Assembly: GCF_039535475.1 (NCBI RefSeq)
Contig: NZ_BAAAXG010000028.1
Location: 62,001-126,000, forward strand
DNA from: Streptomyces showdoensis
Lineage (GTDB): Bacteria > Actinomycetota > Actinomycetes > Streptomycetales > Streptomycetaceae
Reading direction: 5' to 3'
DNA length: 64,000 nucleotides
Shown here: in pieces, positions 55,988 through 64,000 of the stretch
Position numbering within the stretch: position 1 is the first letter of the stretch
Layout: each line of letters opens with the position of its first letter
The notes under the pieces: model-generated
What the model was told of the DNA's origin: nothing
Seen by the model: only the letters and a program-made list of their open reading frames with translations
The model's database searches: none
Made by a program: the position numbers and the translations under genes

Positions 55988-56296
55988 ATGACCGCGCGCC
56001 GGAACCGCGCCGCGACCTACCCGGACCGGGAGACCGCCCAGTGGGCCACCCAGCAGGTGGTGACCCGCAACGAGCAGGTGATCCACCGCTGGCTCGCCCA
56101 GTCCACCCGGCAGCGGCTCGTCATCGAGGCGGCCTGGCCCTCGCGCCCCGAGCCGGTCGGGCGGGTGCTGACCGACCCGATGGCGCTGGCCGGCCGGGAC
56201 TCCGTCGAGGTCCGTGCCGCCCGCGTGGTGCTGCGGCGCAGCGGGACGAGCCCGCTCGGCTTCACCGTGCACTCCACCGTCCCGATCGACCTGTAG
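55988..56296 (+). CDS. Orphan RNase A-like toxin tip (truncated)
   Basis: 102-residue protein matching only the second half of the bacterial RNase A-like domain: ATYPDRETAQWATQQVV, NEQVIHRWL, ARVVLRRS and FTVHSTVP. The upstream His-containing segment (equivalent to HPIDKHVG in the full toxin) is absent, so catalysis is doubtful. Standalone tips followed by immunity genes are common in polymorphic toxin loci and can recombine onto full-length toxins. Starts immediately after the previous stop. Confidence 0.75.
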   Translation: MTARRNRAATYPDRETAQWATQQVVTRNEQVIHRWLAQSTRQRLVIEAAWPSRPEPVGRVLTDPMALAGRDSVEVRAARVVLRRSGTSPLGFTVHSTVPIDL

Positions 56297-56310
56297 GGAG
56301 GCCGCAGCGC

Positions 56311-56946
56311 ATGCCCCTCAAGCCCCTCGAACACGACCGGAAGTACGGCGAGCTGGACCAGGTCGTCCGCGCCCACCTCGGGCGCCGCGCCGACGACCCC
56401 GAGGCCCTGGAGGCGTACCTCCGGCACTGCTGGCGCACCCGCCCGTGGGTGATCGGCGTGGCCGAGCACCAGCTGCGGGAGTACGCCCAGAACCCGCCGG
56501 GGCGGCTGCGGCTGCGGCTCGGCGAGTACTACCCGGTGCCGGACGTGGGCCTGCCCGACGAGGAGCTCCAGGACTGGCTGCGGGGCCTCGCGGACCGGCT
56601 GCGCGCCAGCGTCGAGACCGGCCAGGCCCCGCCGCCGGCCACCCCGCGCACCCACTGGGAGTGGCAGGCCCGCTTCCCGGAGCTGGCCCAGTTCCTGGGC
56701 GGCTGGTTCGGCCAGGACATGCCGGAGGAGTTCGGCGACCACGACGCGGCCCTCGCCGACTACCTCGCGACCACCGACCCCGGCCTGGTCGCCCAGCTGG
56801 TCGGCGAGCTCCGGGACCTGCTCACCCTCCCGCTGGACGAGTCCGACCACGCCCTCGCCCTGATCGAGCTCGGCATGGAGGTCGACCCGCCCGAACCCCT
56901 GGGCCCGGGCGCCTGGCTGACGGAACTGGCGGACCGGCTGCGCTGA
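56311..56946 (+). CDS. CdiI-like immunity protein
   Basis: 211-residue protein. The C-terminal half has the contact-dependent-inhibition immunity pattern: FPELAQFLGGWFGQDMPEEF, DHDAALADYLA, then LGMEVDPPEPLGPGAWL. The N-terminal half (about 1-100) is an extra helical region, possibly DUF-type. Expected to neutralise an RNase A-like toxin tip encoded just upstream. GGGAGG precedes ATG 56311. Last gene before the terminator. Confidence 0.82.
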   Translation: MPLKPLEHDRKYGELDQVVRAHLGRRADDPEALEAYLRHCWRTRPWVIGVAEHQLREYAQNPPGRLRLRLGEYYPVPDVGLPDEELQDWLRGLADRLRASVETGQAPPPATPRTHWEWQARFPELAQFLGGWFGQDMPEEFGDHDAALADYLATTDPGLVAQLVGELRDLLTLPLDESDHALALIELGMEVDPPEPLGPGAWLTELADRLR

Positions 56947-56949
56947 GCG

Positions 56950-56989
56950 GACGACGGCCCCGCCCCTGGGAAGGGGCGGGGCCGTCGTC
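56950..56989. terminator. Bidirectional 18-bp-stem terminator
   Basis: Perfect 18-bp stem (56950-56967 with 56972-56989) with a GGGA tetraloop, between the converging toxin operon and katG. Confidence 0.93.
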
Positions 56990-57025
56990 ACTCCGCGTCC
57001 GCTGCGGTCGCGGTGACCGGGAGGG

Positions 57026-59332
<2,307 letters not shown>

Positions 59333-59347
59333 CTACTACTGGAGTCG

Positions 59348-59375
59348 ATCCTATGGTGGACTCAGTCCAAGTCAA
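59348..59375 (-). promoter_or_regulatory. katG promoter with Fur-type operator in the spacer
   Basis: On the minus strand TTGACT (59375-59370) and TAGGAT (59353-59348) are spaced 16 bases apart, near consensus. The spacer begins with the perfect 13-base palindrome TGGACT-G-AGTCCA (59369-59357). Repressor bound there would block RNA polymerase directly. The divergent Fur-family gene is the obvious candidate. Confidence 0.75.
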
Positions 59376-59456
59376 TACGACAGCCGGACCCGTACGGATT
59401 ACTCGCGCCGCACCGGCGCTGACTCGCGCCGAATCGCGCTGCAAGGGCTGGTGATC

Positions 59457-59885
59457 ATGAGCAACCTTCTGGAGCGGCTCCGTCGACGCGGCTGGCGGAT
59501 GACGGCCCAGCGCCGGGTGGTCGCCGAGGTCCTCTCCGGCGAGCACATCCACCTCACCGCCGACGAGGTGCTGGCCCGCGCCACCGCGAGACTGCCGGAG
59601 ATCTCCCGCGCGACCGTGTACAACACGCTGGGCGAGCTCGTCTCGCTCGGCGAGGTCCTGGAGGTGTCCAGCGTCGGCCGCGCCAAGCGCTACGACCCGA
59701 ACGCCCACGAGTCCCACCAGCACCTGGTGTGCTCGGGCTGCGGCGCGGTCCGGGACGTGCGCCCCGAGGGGGACCCGCTGACGGGCCTGGCGGACACGGA
59801 CCGCTTCGGCTTCACGGTCACGGCGGTGGAGGTGACGTACCGCGGGCTGTGTCCGGAGTGCGCGGAGGACCCGGAGCACGCATGA
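59457..59885 (+). CDS. Fur-family transcriptional regulator (CatR/FurA type)
   Basis: 142-residue metalloregulator. Winged helix at 1-80 (RMTAQRRVVAEVL, HLTADEVLARA, ISRATVYNTLGEL). Metal sites: the HESHQHLVCSGCG cluster (HxH plus CxxC) and C-terminal CPECAED. Probably a peroxide- or redox-sensing repressor of katG, as CatR/FurA proteins are in Streptomyces. ATG 59457 with AAGGG upstream. Divergent from katG across 205 bases. Confidence 0.92.
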   Translation: MSNLLERLRRRGWRMTAQRRVVAEVLSGEHIHLTADEVLARATARLPEISRATVYNTLGELVSLGEVLEVSSVGRAKRYDPNAHESHQHLVCSGCGAVRDVRPEGDPLTGLADTDRFGFTVTAVEVTYRGLCPECAEDPEHA

Positions 59886-59889
59886 AGAA

Positions 59890-59909
59890 GGGCCCCCTTC
59901 CGGGGGCCC
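59890..59909. terminator. Terminator between fur-type gene and msrB
   Basis: GGGCCCCC (59890-59897) pairs with GGGGGCCC (59902-59909) around TTCC, just after the regulator stop and between convergent genes. Confidence 0.8.
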
Positions 59910-59939
59910 CTCCACTGCCGCTCCGCTCTCCGCCGCCGC

Positions 59940-60347
59940 TCAGCCCTCCGTCGGCTCCAGCGTCAGCGAGATCGAGTTGATGCAGTAGCGCTGGTCGGTC
60001 GGGGTCGGGTAGCCCTCGCCCTCGAAGACGTGGCCCAGGTGCGAGCCGCAGCGGGCGCAGCGCACCTCGGTGCGGACCATGCCGTGGGAGGTGTCCGCGA
60101 CCAGCTCGACCGCGGAGCTGTCCTTCGGGTCGTAGAAGGACGGCCAGCCGCAGTGCGACTCGAACTTCTCGGTGGACGTGAAGAGCTCGGCGCCGCAGGC
60201 CCGGCAGGAGTAGACGCCCTTGGTCCTCGTGTCCGTGTACTCACCACGGAACGCGGGCTCGGTGCCGGCCAGCCGGAGCACCTGGTACTCCGACGGAGTC
60301 AGCTCGGCCTGCCATTCCGCGTCCGTCTTCTCGACCTCGTACGCCAT
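59940..60347 (-). CDS. msrB: Peptide-methionine (R)-S-oxide reductase
   Basis: 135-residue MsrB, repairing oxidised methionine. Zinc-binding CRAC and CARC pairs (CRACGAELF, CARCGSHLGHVF), substrate-site ESHCGWPSF, and catalytic Cys in QRYCINSISL near the C-terminus. ATG 60347, 16 bases after murC ends, so cotranscribed with murC, an arrangement conserved in Streptomyces. Confidence 0.96.
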   Translation of the reverse strand: MAYEVEKTDAEWQAELTPSEYQVLRLAGTEPAFRGEYTDTRTKGVYSCRACGAELFTSTEKFESHCGWPSFYDPKDSSAVELVADTSHGMVRTEVRCARCGSHLGHVFEGEGYPTPTDQRYCINSISLTLEPTEG

Positions 60348-60363
60348 GAGCTCGCTCCCTCTG

Positions 60364-61764
60364 CTACTTCGCCGACTCGTCCAGGCGGTCCAGGATCCGC
60401 GGACCCAGGTCCGTCACGTCACCCGCGCCCATGGTGAGAACGAGGTCGCCGGGCTTCGCCATTCCCGCCACCACGTCGGGCACGGCGGTCTTGTCGTGGA
60501 CGGGCGTGACGTCGGCGCCGGCCGCGCGGGCCGCGGCGACGATCAGCTCGCTGGTGATGCCGGGGATCGGGTCCTCGCGGGCCGGGTAGATGTCCAGGAC
60601 CACGGAGCCGTCGGCGAGCGCGAGGGCCTCGCCCATCTCCCGGCCCAGCTCCTGGGTGCGGGAGAAGAGGTGCGGCTGGAAGACGACCAGGAGCCGGGAG
60701 GCGCCGGCGGCGCCGCGCATGGCCTCCAGGTCGGCGGTCATCTCGGTGGGGTGGTGGGCGTACGAGTCGATGACCTGGACGCCGGCGGCCTCGCCCTTCA
60801 GCTGGAGGCGGCGGCCGACCCCGGTGTACGCGGTGAGGGCCTGGGCCAGCTCGGCCGGGTCGATGCCGACGCGGGAGCCCGCGACGAGCGCGGCGGCCGC
60901 GTTGTGGGCGTAGTGGCGGCCGGGCACGGAGACCGTGAAGGTGTGCTCGACGCCGTCGAGGGCGACCGTGACCTCGCTCTTCATCCCGTTGGGGACGATC
61001 TTGAGGATGCGGGCCTCGGAGTCCTCGGACTCGCCGACGGTGACGACCGTCAGGCCCTCGCGTCCGGCCACCCGGCGGGCCAGCTCGCGGGCGCCGGCGT
61101 GCTCGCCGACGACGAGGGTGCCGCCGGGGCGGATCTTGGCGGCGAAGGCCTCGAAGGACTCGTAGATCTCGTCCATGGAGGCGTAGTTCGCGTGGTGGTC
61201 GAGCTCGACGTTGAGGACGATCGCGACCTGCGGGTCGTACTTCTGGAAGCTGCGGTCGCTTTCGTCCGCCTCGGCCACGAAGACCCCGCCCTCGCCGTGC
61301 CGGGCGTTGGTGCCGGGGCCCGCGAGGTCGCCGCCGATGGCGTACGAGGGGTCGAGGCCGAGCTCGGTGAGCGCGACGGCCAGCATCGAGGTGGTGGTCG
61401 TCTTGCCGTGGGTGCCCGCGACGGCGACGGCGCTGAGGCCGTCCATGAGGGAGGCGAGCGCGTCGGAGCGGTGCACGACCGGGATGCCGAGCTCGGCGGC
61501 GCGGGCCAGCTCGGGGTTGTCGGCGCGGATGGCGCTGGAGACGACCACGGCGGAGGCGTCGTCGGCGAGGTGCTCGGCGGCGTGGCCGATGTGCACGGTG
61601 GCGCCGAGGGCGCGCAGCGACTCGGCGGTCGCGGACTCCTTGGCGTCGCTGCCGGCCACCTTGGCGCCGCGCTGGGCGAGGATCTTCGCGATGCCCGACA
61701 TTCCGGCACCGCCGATGCCGATGAAGTGCGGCCGTTCCATGGCGGCAGGGATGGCGGGTGCCAT
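60364..61764 (-). CDS. murC: UDP-N-acetylmuramate--L-alanine ligase
   Basis: 466-residue Mur ligase that adds L-Ala to UDP-MurNAc in peptidoglycan synthesis. N-terminal FIGIGGAGMSGIA (UDP binding), central ATP loop AGTHGKTTTTSM, EADESDRSF, and C-terminal DSYAHHPTEM plus FQPHLFSRT. Full length. GGGGAGA precedes ATG 61764. First gene of the murC-msrB unit. Unusually distant from the dcw cluster, as known for Streptomyces. Confidence 0.97.
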   Translation of the reverse strand: MAPAIPAAMERPHFIGIGGAGMSGIAKILAQRGAKVAGSDAKESATAESLRALGATVHIGHAAEHLADDASAVVVSSAIRADNPELARAAELGIPVVHRSDALASLMDGLSAVAVAGTHGKTTTTSMLAVALTELGLDPSYAIGGDLAGPGTNARHGEGGVFVAEADESDRSFQKYDPQVAIVLNVELDHHANYASMDEIYESFEAFAAKIRPGGTLVVGEHAGARELARRVAGREGLTVVTVGESEDSEARILKIVPNGMKSEVTVALDGVEHTFTVSVPGRHYAHNAAAALVAGSRVGIDPAELAQALTAYTGVGRRLQLKGEAAGVQVIDSYAHHPTEMTADLEAMRGAAGASRLLVVFQPHLFSRTQELGREMGEALALADGSVVLDIYPAREDPIPGITSELIVAAARAAGADVTPVHDKTAVPDVVAGMAKPGDLVLTMGAGDVTDLGPRILDRLDESAK

Positions 61765-61813
61765 GCGGATCTCTCCCCGGGGTGCGTCTGTGCTGGAAGC
61801 CTCCAGCCTAGTG

Positions 61814-61849
61814 CGTCGGGGCGGGCGTCCCGGGACGCCCGCCCCGACG
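61814..61849. terminator. 36-base perfect palindrome, terminator
   Basis: CGTCGGGGCGGGCGTCCC followed at once by its exact complement (18 + 18 bases). It lies eight bases after the stop of the leftward hypothetical gene and before the murC promoter. Confidence 0.88.
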
Positions 61850-61857
61850 GCGCGCGG

Positions 61858-62328
61858 CTACTCGCTGTGCGCGAAGAGCTTCAGGACGGGCACGCCGACC
61901 TTGTGGCGGGCCCGGGAGGCCCAGTCGCGGTGGAAGAACTCCTCCACGTAGTGCGGGGCGGTCAGGACGATCACCTCGTCGGCCTCGGCCTCCTCGACGA
62001 CGGACTTCATCTTGTTCAGGGGGTGGTCCTCGACCACCTGCCCGACGGCCTCGCAGCCGGCGTCTCTCAGCGCCTGGAGGGAGTGTTCCAGGGCCTGCTC
62101 GGCCGGCTTGCGGGCATCCTTGCCCTCCGGTTCGTCGCCCTCGTGGGCGGCTTCCTTGAGCTCGCCCATGGCCACGTCGTCGATGGCACGCAGCAGTACA
62201 TCGGCCTGGTCACCGCGCGGCTGCATCAGGACGATGAAGGAAACGCCCTCCTCGCCGTGCAGGGTGGTGACGAAATCCACGTCGACGGCCGTCAGGGGCT
62301 TCTCGATCATCAGAACGCTTGTGAACAC
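61858..62328 (-). CDS. Conserved hypothetical protein
   Basis: 156-residue soluble acidic protein. Visible segments VSFIVLMQPRGDQADVLLRAIDD, KMKSVVEEAEADEVIVLTAPHYVEEFFHRDWASRARHKVG (given here in parts: VVEEAEADEVIVLTAPHY and FFHRDWASRARHKVG) and PVLKLFAH. The latter half has the alternating beta-strand and VPVLKL ending of universal-stress-like folds, but no catalytic motif. GTG 62328 with GAAGGG upstream preferred over ATG 62310. Single gene; function unknown. Confidence 0.75.
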   Translation of the reverse strand: MFTSVLMIEKPLTAVDVDFVTTLHGEEGVSFIVLMQPRGDQADVLLRAIDDVAMGELKEAAHEGDEPEGKDARKPAEQALEHSLQALRDAGCEAVGQVVEDHPLNKMKSVVEEAEADEVIVLTAPHYVEEFFHRDWASRARHKVGVPVLKLFAHSE

Positions 62329-62434
62329 CTCAGGAGCCCTTCTGCGGAAACCATCCTTCCCCGTGCCCGCACGGGGACTGCGTGAGTAAGTGTGCCCAGC
62401 GGAAGCAAAGCGGAACGACAAATTCCGCCGATTG

Positions 62435-63205
62435 TCAGATCCGACGGTAGCGGGTGAACAGGAAGCCGTCCTGCTCCAGCAGCGACGCCACGGCGAAGCG
62501 TTGCGGAACCGCTACGGAGGGGCCTCCGGCGATCCGCTGGGCACCTCCCGCCGTCATCGTCGGCGAGAGGCTCAGGCACAGCTCGTCGAGCACCCCGGCG
62601 GCCACGAACTGCCCCAGCAGCCGGGGACCGCCCTCGGTCAGCTGGCGCCGCAGCCCGCGCTCCGCGAGCAGCGCCACCGCCCGCTCCGGCTCGACCCCGC
62701 GCCCCTCGCCCGCGACCAGCACCTCGGCCCCGGCCGCGCGGGCCGCCGCCACCCGGTCCGCGGGCGCCTCCGCCCCGGTCAGGACCAGGGTCGGCACCAG
62801 CGGCGAGGTGAAGAGCGGCAGCGAGAAGTCGAGGTCCAGGGAGGCGGTCACGACCGCGATCACCGGCGCCGGGCCCTGCCCCGCCGCCGCCCGGCGGGCC
62901 GCGAAGGCCTCCCGCGCGCGGGCCGGGCGGTAGCCCTCGAGCCGTACCGTCTCCGCCCCCACGACCACCACGTCGGCCAGCGCCCGCAGGGTCCCGAAGA
63001 TCCGCATGTCGGTGTCGGAGGAGAGCGGCTGGGAGCGGCCGTCGTGCTGGCCGGCCCCGTCCAGCGAGGAGACCATGTTGGCCCGGAGCCAGGGACCGGA
63101 GGCGGCCTCCGCGGGGTACGCGTAGGCGTCGGCGAGCTCGTCGAGGGACCACTCCCTGTCCGGGGCCGTGGCTGTCATGTCCGTCACAGGGAACAGGCGT
63201 CGCAT
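62435..63205 (-). CDS. RibD C-terminal-type pyrimidine reductase
   Basis: 256-residue dihydrofolate-reductase-fold protein of the RibD_C family. RANMVSSLDGAG, DMRIFGTLRALADVVVVGAETV (as DMRIFGTLRALADVV and VGAETVR), and TEGGPRLLGQFVAAG are diagnostic. Would reduce a riboflavin precursor or a related substrate with NADPH. No riboflavin genes nearby. ATG 63205; Shine-Dalgarno is poorly spaced. Confidence 0.88.
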   Translation of the reverse strand: MRRLFPVTDMTATAPDREWSLDELADAYAYPAEAASGPWLRANMVSSLDGAGQHDGRSQPLSSDTDMRIFGTLRALADVVVVGAETVRLEGYRPARAREAFAARRAAAGQGPAPVIAVVTASLDLDFSLPLFTSPLVPTLVLTGAEAPADRVAAARAAGAEVLVAGEGRGVEPERAVALLAERGLRRQLTEGGPRLLGQFVAAGVLDELCLSLSPTMTAGGAQRIAGGPSVAVPQRFAVASLLEQDGFLFTRYRRI

Positions 63206-63241
63206 CCTCGCAGTCTGACATGGCGCTTACAGTGGGGAACT

Positions 63242-64000
63242 GTGTCGACCCGTGCCATCACCGAAGCGGCTTCCACCGAAGCGGCCCCGCTCTCGCTCTG
63301 CTCCCGAGAGCCCCATGTCCCCGCCGACCGGCTCGTGGCGGAGATGGTGCCGCCGCCCCGGTTCGACGGCGTGCGCTTCGACACCTACATACCGGACCCC
63401 AACCAGCCCAGCCAGATCGACGCGGTCAAGGTCCTCTCCTCCTTCGCCGAGGGGCTCGGCGGCGCCCACGCCTCCGGCGCGGGCAAGCGGCGCTGGTTCT
63501 CCAAGAAGCCGGCCGCCCCGGCAGGTCCGCGCGGGATCTACCTCGACGGCGGCTACGGCGTCGGCAAGACCCACCTGCTCGCCTCCCTCTGGCACGCCAC
63601 CCCGGCCGAGCCCTCGCTCAAGGCCTTCGGCACCTTCGTGGAGCTGACCAACCTGGTGGGCGCCCTCGGCTTCCAGCAGACCGTGCAGACCCTCAGCGGA
63701 CACCGGCTGCTGTGCATCGACGAGTTCGAGCTGGACGACCCGGGCGACACCGTCCTCGTCTCCTCGCTCCTGGGCAAGCTGGTCGAGGCGGGCGTGGCGC
63801 TCGCCGCCACCTCGAACACGCTGCCCGGCAAGCTGGGCGAGGGCCGCTTCGCCGCCGCCGACTTCCTCCGCGAGATCCAGGGCCTGTCGGCGCACTTCCG
63901 GCCGCTGCGGATCGACGGCGAGGACTACCGCCACCGCGGTCTGCCGGAGGCCCCCGCCCCGTACACCGACGAGGTCGTCGCGAAGGCGGCGTACGCCACC
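63242..64000 (+). CDS. zapE: Cell division protein ZapE (AFG1-like ATPase), 3' truncated
   Basis: First 253 codons; frame still open at the window end. P-loop ATPase: RGIYLDGGYGVGKTHLL (Walker A), LLCIDEFELDDP (Walker B), and AATSNTLPGKLGEGRF, characteristic of AFG1/ZapE. In bacteria ZapE modulates the division ring. GTG 63242, 36 bases from the divergent reductase gene. Confidence 0.93.
   Translation, partial: MSTRAITEAASTEAAPLSLCSREPHVPADRLVAEMVPPPRFDGVRFDTYIPDPNQPSQIDAVKVLSSFAEGLGGAHASGAGKRRWFSKKPAAPAGPRGIYLDGGYGVGKTHLLASLWHATPAEPSLKAFGTFVELTNLVGALGFQQTVQTLSGHRLLCIDEFELDDPGDTVLVSSLLGKLVEAGVALAATSNTLPGKLGEGRFAAADFLREIQGLSAHFRPLRIDGEDYRHRGLPEAPAPYTDEVVAKAAYAT

Overview
The window is a 64 kb piece of high-GC chromosome with Streptomyces-type codon use and a strongly biased third position. 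Genus-typical families support this: a DUF397/Scr1 regulator remnant, an SAV2148-type HEPN protein, a DUF1707-FHA protein, TreY/TreZ/GlgX, a mycothiol-type DsbA protein, and many GTG starts. No rRNA, tRNA, CRISPR array or intact insertion sequence was seen. The mix of core genes (murC, msrB, zapE, dnaQ-like, katG) and lineage-specific islands suggests chromosome arm-proximal core with accessory insertions.

Layout. 1-3.4 kb: end of a sulfonate ABC transporter operon (ssuABC-like) plus a sirohydrochlorin chelatase, all serving sulfur assimilation. 3.4-6.7 kb: small enzymes and a macrolide-type glycosyltransferase with a palindromic operator. 6.7-9.8 kb: a sugar ABC importer without its own ATPase. 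10-12.5 kb: kinase, epoxide-hydrolase-like protein and exonuclease. 12.6-16.2 kb: HEPN protein and what looks like a copper amine oxidase split into two genes. 16.3-27.3 kb: glycogen/trehalose genes glgX, treY and treZ, interrupted by an MFS exporter, a degenerate P450 and a DUF1707-FHA protein. 27.4-34.6 kb: peptidase, regulators and small enzymes, ending with a transposase-derived HTH protein.

34.6-40.7 kb is the most unusual locus. A 48-residue peptide carries two tandem 12-residue copies built around DNDP. It is followed by a JmjC/cupin dioxygenase, a convergent S9 prolyl-oligopeptidase and a divergent ABC exporter. This has the parts list of a ribosomally made, post-translationally modified peptide (RiPP) pathway: precursor, hydroxylase, leader peptidase, exporter. 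I do not recognise it as a described class.

40.7-46.4 kb: a two-component system divergent from a MacB-type efflux operon whose membrane-fusion protein has seven histidines spaced every third residue. 46.3-52.8 kb: an SMI1/KNR4 protein split by a Gly-Pro repeat, a frameshifted NmrA-like gene, an orphan DUF4157 (eCIS-core) protein, and a decayed anti-sigma/Scr1/DUF397 unit. 52.9-56.9 kb: an ESX/type VII-style toxin operon with two WXG100-like proteins, a 571-residue toxin with an RNase A-like tip, a candidate immunity gene, an orphan truncated RNase A-like tip and a CdiI-like immunity gene, ending in an 18-bp-stem terminator. 57-64 kb: katG with a divergent Fur-family regulator whose palindrome fills the katG promoter spacer, then msrB, murC, a conserved hypothetical gene, a RibD-type reductase and the start of zapE.
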